Positions 8,123 through 16,716 are shown, counted from the first letter of the stretch. The stretch is 64,000 bases of DNA from Saccharothrix coeruleofusca (GCF_014648515.1 NZ_BMRG01000013.1:69188-133187); one strand, 5' to 3'. Program-made: numbers and translations. The notes: generated by a model not told the origin, from the sequence alone.

Positions 8123-9463
8123 GGGTTTCTCCGGGGTGTGGGGCGAGCGCATCAGCGCCAGGTGGATCAGTGCCGCGCGTGGGGTGTCCAGGCGCCCGTC
8201 GGTGCGGACCCGGTTGAGCAGGTGGGTCAGCAGGGAGGGTGGGAGGGGGATCTTGCGCATCGCGGCATGGAGCAGGTCGCGCTGCACGCCGTCGGGGCGG
8301 TCGGCGCCCTTGGCGCCGAGGAAGGCGTAGCGCTTCTCGGTGCGCAGCCATCTGCCGGTGACGCGGACGAGGCGTTCCAGGCTCTGGTGGTCGGGTTCGT
8401 CGGGGTGCAGGGTCACCATCTCCAGGTCGGTGAACCATGCCGCGACGTTGTCCTCGATCGTCGTCAGCGGCATCTCCAGCCAGTCGCGGACCATGACGCG
8501 GGCGACGTTGCCCCCGACGGTCAGGGCGCAGAACTTGGTCTTGTCGATCTCGGGAGCTCTGTTGCCCGTGCGCACGGAGCGGATCAGGTCGGCCACCTGT
8601 TGCGGGTCGGCGTCGAGGATCAGCCTCATGGGGTTGCGTTCGACGGGTTTGGTGACCCACCAGGCCAGGCGGCTGTCCTGGCCGCCGAAGGATGCGGTGT
8701 CGGGTGAGTCCAGGACGCGGACCAGGCCGGCGGACAACCTTTCGCCGCAGGTGATGCAGATCGGGGAGCAGGCCAGCTGCGTGGTCAGGTCGTAGCCGAA
8801 GACGCGTTCGTTGATGCTGACCAGTGCCGCGTCGTTGGAGGCTCCGGGAACCAGTCGGGCGGGGACCTTGCCCGGCAGGGTGTCCAGCAGTGGAGCAGTC
8901 CTGCCGCACACCAGACACAAGCCTTCGCGGCCGCCGCCTTTACGGCGGGCGACTTCGGCGGCCCAGAACGACGCGACCGAGGGGGCCAGGTAGGCGGGGG
9001 TGCCGTCGACGGTGATCAGGACCCATTGTTTGGACGCCACGGCCGGGTCCGGCGTCAGGTCCGCCGATGCGCCAGAGGTGTAGAAGGCGGCGACGGCGCG
9101 GGCGATGGGGTCGTCGCGGCCCTCCGGGCTGTCGGCCCAGCGTCGGGTCAGGTCGACGAACGCCTCGTGGCACTGCCTGACGCGGTGCGGTTTGCTGTCG
9201 GCGTCGGCCCAGCCCAGCACGTACTGGACGTCATCGGCGGCGAGGTTGGGGGCCACGCCGACGGTGCGGACCACCGCGGGCACGGTGTGCTCGGCACCGC
9301 GTGGTCGTCCGGCCGCATCCGGTGCGACCAGCGATTCCAGTCCTCGACCAGCCAGGGCTCCGTCGGCGGTGAGGCGCAGTTCCAGGTCGAAACGCAACGC
9401 GCGGTGGAACGGCTTGGCCGACGGGTCCTGGGCTGCGTGGTCGACCAGTCGTTTGACCAGCAT
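7673..9463 (-). CDS. cas8c: Cas8c large subunit of type I-C Cascade (Csd1)
   Basis: Cas8c (Csd1) of 596 aa, which recognises the PAM and crRNA end. A zinc-finger-like pair is present: LCLVCGRTAP and SPICITCGERLSAGL. The middle part has DSRLAWWVTKP and ALTVGGNVARVMVRDWLE, typical of Csd1 proteins. It starts at the cas5 stop (9463 shared) and ends at the cas7 start. The C-terminal ~150 aa form a helical domain that probably is also made separately as Cas11c (see 7673-8122). Confidence 0.95.
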   Translation of the reverse strand: MLVKRLVDHAAQDPSAKPFHRALRFDLELRLTADGALAGRGLESLVAPDAAGRPRGAEHTVPAVVRTVGVAPNLAADDVQYVLGWADADSKPHRVRQCHEAFVDLTRRWADSPEGRDDPIARAVAAFYTSGASADLTPDPAVASKQWVLITVDGTPAYLAPSVASFWAAEVARRKGGGREGLCLVCGRTAPLLDTLPGKVPARLVPGASNDAALVSINERVFGYDLTTQLACSPICITCGERLSAGLVRVLDSPDTASFGGQDSRLAWWVTKPVERNPMRLILDADPQQVADLIRSVRTGNRAPEIDKTKFCALTVGGNVARVMVRDWLEMPLTTIEDNVAAWFTDLEMVTLHPDEPDHQSLERLVRVTGRWLRTEKRYAFLGAKGADRPDGVQRDLLHAAMRKIPLPPSLLTHLLNRVRTDGRLDTPRAALIHLALMRSPHTPEKPMPGLDPTNTEPAYVAGRLFAALDAIQHDAFEGKLNTTYANRFFAGAVTNPRSALISGRKLADAWLRKFRGTRRGTGVNHRRDLDELFGLLDASTGIPSHATPAQQALFLLGYHHQRAHRFNTLRRRAEERATGTTPDQTTPDAAQEISA

Positions 9464-10128
9464 CAGGCGGCCCCGGTGGCGGGGATGCCCTGTTCGGGCA
9501 CCCTCAGTACACCGTTGACCAGTTCCGCGTCGAACCAGGTGAACGACGGTGGCGTGGTCGAGTGGTCCACCGAGTGCAGCATCAGCCCGAGCTTCTCGGT
9601 GATCGGCTGGGCGGGCCGGTCGTCGGGATCGCCGAAGAACGCGCTGAACTCACGGACGCCCAGGTAGGGCTGGGAGAAGCAGCTGCCGCGGGTGACGCGG
9701 CGGCGGAACTGGTCCCGGTAGGCGGCCTCGGGCTTGTCCGAGTTCTTGTCGGGCACGGCGTGGGCGTGGATGCGGTAGGCGACGTCGCGCAGGCACACGG
9801 CGTTGCGCTGCACCCGGTTGGCCACCGTGTCGACGCGGCGACGCCCGGAGACCGCCTCGGCCAGCGATGCCAGGTCGGTGGTCTCGTTGCGACGCTGCGT
9901 GAACTGCTTGATCTCCGCCAGCACCTCGATGGCCACCACGTCCCACCGGAACTGCGGCTTCCAGTAGATCGACTCCAGTACCCCGACCGCCGCCGACGGC
10001 GTCATCACCGGGTAGGAGACCCGCTCGACCTTCAGCTCAGGGCGCGTGAACAGCGCCGCCTCCCCCCACACCTGCACGACCACCGGCGACGCACCCGACG
10101 CCGACCGACGCAGTCCAAGATTCACCAC
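9463..10128 (-). CDS. cas5c: Cas5c crRNA-processing subunit (type I-C)
   Basis: Cas5c/Cas5d of 221 aa (220 if the second GTG at 10125 is used, which gives a GTGA overlap with the cas3 stop). In subtype I-C, which lacks Cas6, this protein cuts pre-crRNA at the base of the repeat hairpin and stays on the 5' handle. Family motifs: YPVMTPSAAVGVLESIYWKP near residue 40-58, FTQRRN, and LRDVAYRIHAHA with catalytic-type His. It must deal with the two repeat stems in the flanking arrays, which share the 11-nt handle and the outer GCAGC. Confidence 0.94.
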   Translation of the reverse strand: MVNLGLRRSASGASPVVVQVWGEAALFTRPELKVERVSYPVMTPSAAVGVLESIYWKPQFRWDVVAIEVLAEIKQFTQRRNETTDLASLAEAVSGRRRVDTVANRVQRNAVCLRDVAYRIHAHAVPDKNSDKPEAAYRDQFRRRVTRGSCFSQPYLGVREFSAFFGDPDDRPAQPITEKLGLMLHSVDHSTTPPSFTWFDAELVNGVLRVPEQGIPATGAA

Positions 10129-12320
10129 ACCGTGTCCTCTCCGATCGCTTCCTCGTCCACCCCGACACGGGCGTCATAGCCGCCCTTCCACTCCCACAGG
10201 TCGCCCTGCCCGGCGATCACCGGCTCGCACAACGCCCGCACGTGCGGCGCCTCGGCCACCGAGCGGGGCAGCGACACCATGTGGCCGCGCAGCTCTCGCA
10301 ACACCTGCCCCAGCGACCCGGTACCGGCCCGCAACTGGTTGATCATGGCGGTGACCTGTGCCTGTGGGTCGTAATCGGCCACGATCACCGTCACCGGGTC
10401 CTCGTCGATCATCCGGAAGGCCAACCGGCGGTCGCGCGGCGAGCCGGCGCCGTCGCGTTCCGGCCCGTCGGCCACGGCCGGGAAGTTCAAATCCGCACGG
10501 TGTTTCTGGATCACGTTGCCGTGTTCGGCCTCGTCAAGGTTCAACCCGGTGTAGAGCGAGCGGTAGTACCGGTCCAGCAGCACCGGGTCGTCCGGATCCC
10601 GCCCTGGCCCGAAGATCGCCAGAGTTTTGTCCACACCTGCCCGGTAGAACCGCGGCACCGGCGCGTCGGAGGCGTCGAACACCACCACCCGCCCCGGTCC
10701 GGGCAACCGGCCCTCCCGGTTGGCCCGCCCCGCCGCCTGCTGCAACGACTCCGCCGGCGCCAGCGCGCGGAACACCACGGGGAAGTCCACGTCAACCCCG
10801 GCCTCGATCAGCTGGGTCGACACGACCAACACCGGCTCGTCGGCGCCCAGCAACGCGCGGATCCGCTCCAGGGTCGCCTCGCGGTGCAGCGGGCACATCC
10901 GCGTCGACAGGTGCACCACCTCGACCCGCGCCCGCTCGGCGACCATCCGGAACAACCGGCGGGCCTGGCCCACGGTGTTGACGATCGCCAGCGCCTGCCT
11001 GTGCCCCGCGATCCGGTCGGCGATCTGCTCCAGCGTCGGTTTCGGGTCGACCTGCCACTCGTAGCGCACCCGCTTGAGTTTGGTGAACAGCTCCACCGGT
11101 GCCTGCACCAACGGCTTGATGTCCAGCGACTTCCACACCCTCAGGTGCTCGAAGCTGGGCTGGGTCGCCGAAGCCAACAGGACCGTGGTCCCGAAGTGCG
11201 TGGACAGCACCCGCAACGCGTCCAGGATCGGCACCAGCAACGGCACCGGCAACGCCTGCACCTCGTCCAGCACCACCACCGCGTTGGACAGGCGGTGCAG
11301 CTTGCGCGACCGGGCCGGCCTGCGCCCGAACAGCGAGTCGAACAACTGCACCGTCGTGGTCATCACGAACGGGGAGTCCCAGTTCTCCGCCGCCAGCCGC
11401 AAGCGTCGGTCGTCCAACTCGGCGTTCGAGTGGTGCTCCAACACCACCTCGTCACCGAGCAGATCCCGGTAGACCCCCGCGTTCTGCTCGGTGATCGTCG
11501 TGAACGGCACCGCCACGACCACCCTCGCCTTGCCATGCTTTGCGGCGTGGTGCAGCGCGAATCCCGCCGCGGTCATCGTCTTGCCCGACCCCGTAGGTGC
11601 CGGAAGCCGATAGATCCCCGGCTCCTGCAGCGCCAGTCGCACCACGTCCTCGTACAACGCCGCGCGCACGACATCCACCTCGGATGGGCTGACTTCCGTG
11701 CCGCGCCTGTCCAGAAGGGCACGGCGGTTGACCTCGAACCGACGGACCAACTCGTCCATGTCCGCAGGTGCAGCCAGGCGCGGCGCTGTCAACCCTTCGG
11801 CATGAGCGGCGGTGTCGAGGTGGTCGGCGTCGACCAATGCCGAGAAGACCAAGCGGATACCCATCTCGCCCACCAGCGGGAACTCCGACCACCCTGCGGG
11901 CATCAACTCCGGCCCCGTCGTCAACGTCCTGGCCTCGGGCACTTCCGCGAAGAACCGCTCCAGCGTCTCGGTGTCCTGCGGCTCCGGGGACAACTCGACC
12001 AGTGACTGCGGCCGACCCAGTCCGCCGTGATGGCCCAACACGGCCATTGCCGCCGCGAGCGCCCGATCACGCACCAGCAACGCGCCAACACGCTTGTGAT
12101 CGATGCCCACCCGCGCACCCGTCAACGCCACCCGCGCCAACTTGTCCTGCCAGTCGATTGCGCACTTGCCTGCGTCATGGACAAGCCCCAGGCTCCACGC
12201 CAACTCCCCCGCACCAAACGGTTCCGCAAAAACACGGGCCAATCGCGCCGTCAAACGGACATGATCGGCCAGCCCATGCCACTGACCGGTTACACCACTG
12301 GGACTGTGCGCCCACACCAC
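10122..12320 (-). CDS. cas3: Cas3 HD nuclease-helicase
   Basis: Cas3 of 732 aa, the effector that degrades target DNA after Cascade binding. The N-terminal HD domain shows LGLVHDAGK (HD), IDHKRVGA and VLGHHGGLG. The SF2 helicase follows with Walker A APTGSGKTM, Walker B VVLDEVQALP, STQLIEAGVDVDFP and the arginine-finger motif QQAAGRANREGR. GTG at 12320 (or 12317) with AAAGG a few bases upstream. It is the first gene of the leftward operon, so the promoter should lie in 12321-12600. It overlaps cas5 by 7 nt. Confidence 0.96.
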   Translation of the reverse strand: MVWAHSPSGVTGQWHGLADHVRLTARLARVFAEPFGAGELAWSLGLVHDAGKCAIDWQDKLARVALTGARVGIDHKRVGALLVRDRALAAAMAVLGHHGGLGRPQSLVELSPEPQDTETLERFFAEVPEARTLTTGPELMPAGWSEFPLVGEMGIRLVFSALVDADHLDTAAHAEGLTAPRLAAPADMDELVRRFEVNRRALLDRRGTEVSPSEVDVVRAALYEDVVRLALQEPGIYRLPAPTGSGKTMTAAGFALHHAAKHGKARVVVAVPFTTITEQNAGVYRDLLGDEVVLEHHSNAELDDRRLRLAAENWDSPFVMTTTVQLFDSLFGRRPARSRKLHRLSNAVVVLDEVQALPVPLLVPILDALRVLSTHFGTTVLLASATQPSFEHLRVWKSLDIKPLVQAPVELFTKLKRVRYEWQVDPKPTLEQIADRIAGHRQALAIVNTVGQARRLFRMVAERARVEVVHLSTRMCPLHREATLERIRALLGADEPVLVVSTQLIEAGVDVDFPVVFRALAPAESLQQAAGRANREGRLPGPGRVVVFDASDAPVPRFYRAGVDKTLAIFGPGRDPDDPVLLDRYYRSLYTGLNLDEAEHGNVIQKHRADLNFPAVADGPERDGAGSPRDRRLAFRMIDEDPVTVIVADYDPQAQVTAMINQLRAGTGSLGQVLRELRGHMVSLPRSVAEAPHVRALCEPVIAGQGDLWEWKGGYDARVGVDEEAIGEDTVW

Positions 12321-12639
12321 GAAAACCTTTCACATCGTCGTCCCCCGACGAACGACGCGAGGCTAGAGACCTCCACCGACAAAAACCGATCCCCGGCTCC
12401 CCGAAGGCGTCTGAGAACACCCGAATGGAGCAGTGTTCGCCGGAGGTGGCTACTCACCACCATCTCCGGCGAACAGGCGCTCACCGCTGCCACGGCCAGA
12501 CAGACAGAACAAGTTGCAACCCCGCCCCAGTGGCGGGGGCGGCCAAGGCCCTGGAAACAGGCTTCTTTTATGTCGAATCCGGACACGGTAAGCGAGTAGG
12601 TCTCAAATTGGTGTCGGCGAGGTCGCGCGTGGCAGCGCG
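12321..12639. other. gene-free segment between cas3 and array 2
   Basis: No supportable gene. It should hold the leftward promoter of the cas operon and the 3' end of the leftward array-2 transcript. The only clear structure is GTTGCAACCCCGCC followed by CCAGT and GGCGGGG (12513-12538). That is a 7-bp hairpin beginning with the same GTTGC(A/G)A as the CRISPR repeats. It could be a relic repeat with a third stem type or a terminator for array 2. Confidence 0.5.
12513..12549 (-). repeat. possible degenerate CRISPR repeat with a third stem
   Basis: The segment starts GTTGCAACCCCGCCCCAGTG and continues into GGCGGGG, so a CCCCGCC/GGCGGGG stem sits where array repeats have CGCTGGGAC/GTCCCAGCG or CACCAGC/GCTGGTG. 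The first seven bases match the repeats with one change (also seen in the repeat at 3474). It is 127 bp from the first clear repeat (12640), not a multiple of the ~72-bp unit, which weakens the case. Alternative: a simple hairpin terminator. Confidence 0.3.
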
Positions 12640-13829
12640 GTTGCGCCCCCCGCTGGGACGCGAGTCCCAGCGCTGCATATTCTTCAGTTCTTCGCCGATC
12701 CGCCTGCCCATGTTGCGATCCCCGCTGGGACGCGAGTCCCAGCGCTGCCCGCCAGCCGGGCCTCCTCGACGATCCCCGCGGCGTTGCGATCCCCGCTGGG
12801 ACGCGAGTCCCAGCGCTGCCACCGGGATGGGCACACCCAGCGAGCGCACCACGCTGTTGCGATCCCCACTGGGACGCGAGTCCCAGCGCTGCCGGTCTAC
12901 ACCTACCAAATCGGCGACCTGGCCACGTTGCGATCCTCGCTGGGACGCGAGTCCCAGCGCTGCTTCCATCTCGGCGAAGCTCTGGAGGACGTTGGCGATG
13001 TTGCGATCCCCGCTGGGACGCGAGTCCCAGCGCTGCCAGCGGCACCGGCTACTGCTACGGCGCCTACGCGGTGTTGCGATCCCCGCTGGGACGCGAGTCC
13101 CAGCGCTGCCATTCGCCGAGCACGGGGGCCGGTCCCCAGCCGTTGTTGCGATCCCCGCTGGGACGCGAGTCCCAGCGCTGCAGCGGGAGTTGCTGACCTT
13201 CCATCCCGACGTGGTGGTTGCGATCCCCGCTGGGACGCGAGTCCCAGCGCTGCCGGGGCGTCGATGCAGCTGCTGCACTTCTGGCCCAAGTTGCGATCCC
13301 CGCTGGGACGCGAGTCCCAGCGCTGCTGCTCTGGGCGCCGGGCGACTTTCCCGACGATCACGTTGCGATCCCCGCTGGGACGCGAGTCCCAGCGCTGCGA
13401 GTCCACCAAGCCGACCACGTGCCGGTAGTGCTCGTTGCGATCCCCGCTGGGACGCGAGTCCCAGCGCTGCGAGACCACCCAGGAGACCACCAACCTGCCG
13501 GTGTGGTTGCGATCCCCGCTGGGACGCGAGTCCCAGCGCTGCGCGGTGAGCACCGCGCGCTCGCTCTACGACTACTGGTTGCGATCCCCGCTGGGACGCG
13601 AGTCCCAGCGCTGCTCACCTCGCGCGAGCTGACCGAGTGGATGGTCTACGTTGCGATCCCCGCTGGGACGCGAGTCCCAGCGCTGCTACGACGCGGGAAG
13701 CTCGTGATCGTCCATGACATGTTGCGATCCCCGCTGGGACGCGAGTCCCAGCGCTGCAGGTCGGACCAGGACAGGTCCGCCGCCGCGAGCCGGTTGCGAT
13801 CCCCGCTGGGACGCGAGTCCCAGCGCTGC
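12640..13829 (-). CRISPR. type I-C CRISPR array 2, 17 repeats
   Basis: Seventeen 37-bp repeats at 12640, 12712, 12783, 12856, 12927, 13000, 13073, 13145, 13217, 13290, 13362, 13434, 13506, 13578, 13650, 13721 and 13793, with 34-36 bp spacers. On the + strand the repeat starts GTTGCGATCCCC, has the 9-bp stem CGCTGGGAC/GTCCCAGCG with loop GCGA, and ends GCTGC. Degenerate copies (12640, 12856, 12927) are at the left, so the leader is at the right (13830 onward) and transcription runs leftward, as for array 1. The stem equals that of the five oldest repeats of array 1, which lack one C. Confidence 0.97.
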
Positions 13830-13990
13830 GCTGCCTGACCAGGCACAATCCCATACTCACCAACCACAGAACCACCCGACATCCCAAAATCCGAGACGAC
13901 ACGCGAGCCGCAGCTTCAGAACCTCCCGGCGTGTCGTGACACGCTCCAGGTTCCCAACCAGCCGCACAGCCATCTCCATGAGCAACCCAG
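13830..13990 (-). promoter_or_regulatory. CRISPR leader of array 2
   Basis: It begins next to the youngest repeat with GCTGCCTGACCAG, carries GACGACACGC about 65 bp out, and has a perfect 7+7 palindrome GCGTGTC-GT-GACACGC at 13929-13944 followed by GGTTCCCAA. The same blocks occur in the leader of array 1 at 4665-4810, in the same order. Since the rest of the two leaders is not alike, these blocks are likely functional sites for promoter, integration or a leader-binding factor. Confidence 0.7.
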
Positions 13991-14245
13991 TTTACGAAAC
14001 CCAGGGCAGGCCAGAATATGGAAGCGCTCCGGGGCGCCAGCGATCCCACCACGACCGGAGTGCTCCCTTCGGCCTTCTAGTCGCCGGAGCCCACGAGCAC
14101 CGCCATCACGGGTTGTCCGGCATCGATGGGTCCTCTGGGCATCTCAGCACAAGGCAACCGACGCATTAGGATCGGTTATCCAATTGCTGCCGCAGAGTAT
14201 GCACCGCTTCCTGCCATCCCGTGTGTCCACGCTGTAGCCGTGGAC

Positions 14246-14590
14246 ATGGCGAAGTCGGATGTCCGCCACCTCGTCTCCAGGGGCTCCGATACGCCAACCA
14301 GGGCTCGGATAGTCGAGTTGGCCACCGCGATGGCCAGCGACAAGCGGCGTCGCCCCGCAGTGCTCAAGCGCGGAGAGTCCAGCCAATACATCCGCGTCGC
14401 CCTGGCCGAACAAGGCGCGTCCACCCTGCACGTTCTGGCCGTGAGCAGCATCCCCGAGGTCATTCGGCATGACGTGTTCACCGACAAGCCGGTGGTGGTG
14501 CTGGTACCGGAAGGCGTGGTGCGCGCATCGCAGGACCTGGTCGAACGGATCCGAACAGTGAACCTTTTTCATCCTGCGGTGGTCCCGTAG
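14246..14590 (+). CDS. hypothetical protein, 3' end apparently replaced by IS remnant
   Basis: Unrecognised 114-aa frame starting MAKSDVRHLVSRGSDTPTRA (an upstream ATG at 14126 is also in frame). It reads through RGESSQYIRVALAEQG and IRHDVFTDKPVVVLVPEGV, a plausible alpha/beta protein. It runs into sequence shared with the IS5-like remnant on the other strand at about 14569, so the last residues are probably not original and the gene is likely truncated. The codon bias of the frame is normal for the window. It lies beside the leader of array 2. Confidence 0.4.
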   Translation: MAKSDVRHLVSRGSDTPTRARIVELATAMASDKRRRPAVLKRGESSQYIRVALAEQGASTLHVLAVSSIPEVIRHDVFTDKPVVVLVPEGVVRASQDLVERIRTVNLFHPAVVP

Positions 14591-14801
14591 TTCTGTAGGG
14601 CGTGGATGGCCTTGGCCAGGCGGCCAGCACGGTAAGGACAGCAGCGGAGTTTGCGCAGGACGCGCCAGGTCTTGAGTTGGGCGTTGGCGCGTTCACCCGG
14701 TCCGCGCAGGCGGGCGTGGGCGCGGTTGGCCTCTTTCTGGGACTGCGGCTCGTGCTTGCCTTTGTACGGGGTGATGACGTAGTCGCCTGTCTCGTCGTAG
14801 C
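14569..14801 (-). pseudogene. IS5-family transposase C-terminal remnant
   Basis: The minus strand reads GDYVITPYKGKHEPQS, then NRAHARLRGPGERANAQLKT and LRKLRCCPYRAGRLAKAIHA, the typical end of IS5-group DDE transposases (the Glu of the triad lies in GPGERANAQLKTW). The rest of the transposase is absent: the frame is cut at 14801 by the IS3 element. No matching N-terminal part is recognisable on the far side of that element. Confidence 0.75.
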
Positions 14802-14831
14802 TGAGGTTCCCCCGATAACTCGGAGGGTTGA

Positions 14832-15749
14832 TTACCTGGCTCCGGTTGGGGACGCGGGGATGATAGATGGCTCGAGTTGATCGGCGTGCCAGGTGGCCTC
14901 GTACTCGTCGGGGCTGAGCCAGCCGAGCTCTTTCTGGATGCGCTGGGTGTTGTACCAGGCGTCGATGTAGCTGAAGATCGCGTTCTCGGCCTTGTCGCGG
15001 GTGCGCCACGAGTTCCGGTACACGAGCTCGATCTTCAGCGTGGAGAAGAAGTTCTCCATCAGCGCGTTGTCGTAGGAGTCGCCGACCGAGCCCATCGAGG
15101 GCAGGATTCCGTTGTCCTCCAAGCGTTGCGCGAAGCGGATCGAGGTGTAGGTCGAGCCTCGGTCGCTGTGGTGGATCAGCTGCCCGTCACGGACCTCGCG
15201 GGACCAGATCGCGTACTCCAGCGCGCCGAGCACGAGGCTGGTGTCGCAGCGGTCGCTGGTCTTCCAGCCCACGATCCGGTTGGAGAAGGCATCACGGACA
15301 GCTGCCAGCCAGAAGACGCCCTCGCCGGTGGGGATGCGGGTGGCGTCGGCCACCCACAGCCGGTCCGGGGCCGGGGCGGTGAAATCCCGGTTGACCAGAT
15401 CCGGCGCCGGCGCCACTGGTGGATCACGGCGGGTCGAGGGTGTTCGCCACTTCTTGCGCAGGAACGCGCCCTGCAGCTCGTGGCCGCGCATCAGCCGCTC
15501 GACCCGCTTGCGCGACACCCGGATCTCGCGGCGGCGCAGGGTGGCGTGCACCCGCGGGCTGCCGTAGGTGCCGCCGGAGGTGGTGTGGATGTCCACGATC
15601 TCGGCGACCAGTTCCTCGTCCTGGCGCTGGCGCGGTGACGGGTCTGTCTGGCGCTGGACCCAGCCGTAGTAGGTGGAGGAGGCGATACCAAGGACCCGGA
15701 GGATGGGCTCGACCCCGAAGCGGCCGCGAAGCTGCTGCACGAGCTTCAC
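14832..15749 (-). CDS. IS3-family transposase OrfB (DDE integrase core)
   Basis: 305-aa catalytic part of an IS3-family transposase. The rve core has the DDE residues in LWVADATRIPTGEGVFWLAA (D), IHHSDRGSTYTS (D) and SYDNALMENFFSTLKIEL (E). N-terminal HTH_21-like segment GTYGSPRVHATLRRREI. The start at 15749 overlaps the OrfA stop at 15746, the arrangement in which a -1 ribosomal frameshift makes the OrfAB fusion. No disruption is seen, so the element may still be active. Confidence 0.93.
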   Translation of the reverse strand: MKLVQQLRGRFGVEPILRVLGIASSTYYGWVQRQTDPSPRQRQDEELVAEIVDIHTTSGGTYGSPRVHATLRRREIRVSRKRVERLMRGHELQGAFLRKKWRTPSTRRDPPVAPAPDLVNRDFTAPAPDRLWVADATRIPTGEGVFWLAAVRDAFSNRIVGWKTSDRCDTSLVLGALEYAIWSREVRDGQLIHHSDRGSTYTSIRFAQRLEDNGILPSMGSVGDSYDNALMENFFSTLKIELVYRNSWRTRDKAENAIFSYIDAWYNTQRIQKELGWLSPDEYEATWHADQLEPSIIPASPTGAR

Positions 15750-16057
15750 GACCGTCGCCGGGTCGGGTCGAGTTCCGAGGCGAAAAAAGCGCTCGCGGCC
15801 TTGAGGATCTCGTTGGCACGCTTAAGTTCCGCGTTCTCCCGCCGCAACCGGCGCAGCTCCTCCGACTCGCTGGTCGTCGGCCGGTCGTCGCGCTCGCCGC
15901 GGTCGGCCTCGTCCTGCCGGATCCAGTTACGCAGTGCTTCGTGATGCACCCCGAGCTGCTCGGCCAGCCGCCGGATCACCGGCTTGGGATCCGACTCCCG
16001 GTACAGCCGGACCGCTCGAGCCCTCAGCTCATCGGGGTACTTCTTCGGTGCTGCCAC
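15746..16057 (-). CDS. IS3-family transposase OrfA (HTH)
   Basis: 103-aa protein with an N-terminal helix-turn-helix of the HTH_Tnp_1 type (PDELRARAVRLYRE, then LAEQLGVHHEALRNWIRQ) and a C-terminal leucine-zipper coiled coil (LRRLRRENAELKRANEILK). It recognises the IS ends and fuses with OrfB by programmed frameshift. The stop overlaps the OrfB start by four bases. Confidence 0.92.
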   Translation of the reverse strand: MAAPKKYPDELRARAVRLYRESDPKPVIRRLAEQLGVHHEALRNWIRQDEADRGERDDRPTTSESEELRRLRRENAELKRANEILKAASAFFASELDPTRRRS

Positions 16058-16229
16058 GGACGACTCCCTTCAGATCCTATCGGACCATGCTTGAAGTCTC
16101 CGAGCTACCGGGGGAACCTCAAAGCGGCGGCATTGACCGCGATCAGTCAAACCTGATGCAGCCGGACCGCACGGGCTCGGCTCGTCCGGGCACTTCGTCG
16201 AGGACGCCCACGAACGACCCCTTCTAGGG

Positions 16230-16580
16230 CTATCGGGCCGTGTCCGACAATCTGCGAGTGGCTGTTCGAGGTCGCCCGTCGGGTGGTGTCGCTGTTCCGG
16301 ATGAGTGTGGCACGACTTGGAACAAGGTCTCGAAGGTTGAGGTGGGCAGCGCGGCCAGGGCGCCGCCGATGAACGCCGCGCCTGGTTGCAGGGAACCGTC
16401 CAGCACTCTGCTGACGGTGGACCGGTTGATGCCCATCGCTTTGGCCAGCGCGTACTCGGAGTGCAGACCTGCGTCGGCCATGGCGGCCAGGAAGTCCGAG
16501 CGGCGCAGCCGGATAGTGAACCTCCGGCGGTCGCTGCCGCCGTGGTGATCCGGTCGGGGTGTGTCGTTGAAGCGGCTCAT
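16230..16580 (-). CDS. XRE-like helix-turn-helix regulator
   Basis: Small DNA-binding protein of 116 aa. A Cro/C1-type HTH is seen at about residues 27-65 (FLAAMADAGLHSEYALAKAM and INRSTVSRVLDGSLQPG). The charged, disordered ends are typical of small actinobacterial XRE proteins. No sensor domain is visible. The target is unknown; the gene has no operon partner on its own strand closer than 130 bp. Confidence 0.75.
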   Translation of the reverse strand: MSRFNDTPRPDHHGGSDRRRFTIRLRRSDFLAAMADAGLHSEYALAKAMGINRSTVSRVLDGSLQPGAAFIGGALAALPTSTFETLFQVVPHSSGTATPPDGRPRTATRRLSDTAR

Positions 16581-16716
16581 GATGTGTGCCCCGTTCGCAC
16601 CACAACCCTCATGGACGGCGGTGGTTGTGCCATTGGCCGCGGCGGTGGCCGGGGGACGTCGTCGGCGCGGGGTACCGGTGTGGGATACCCTGCGCCGACG
16701 CGGCGGTTGGTCGGCC

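Larger units (their letters stand above)
14802..16122 (-). mobile_element. IS3-family insertion sequence, complete
   Basis: About 1.32 kb bounded by inverted repeats: the left end TGAGGTTCCCCCGATAACTC and the right end, read inward, TGAGGTTCCCCCGGTAGCTC. They differ at only two positions over 20 bp. A 3-bp AGC lies on both outer sides (14799-14801 and 16123-16125), which fits an IS3-type target duplication. It contains orfA and orfB with the usual overlapping frames. The element interrupts an IS5-like remnant. Confidence 0.85.

Noticed and set aside
14144-14572. 142-codon minus-strand frame opposite the truncated hypothetical gene
   Set aside because: The plus-strand frame has better codon bias and protein-like composition; only one strand is likely coding.
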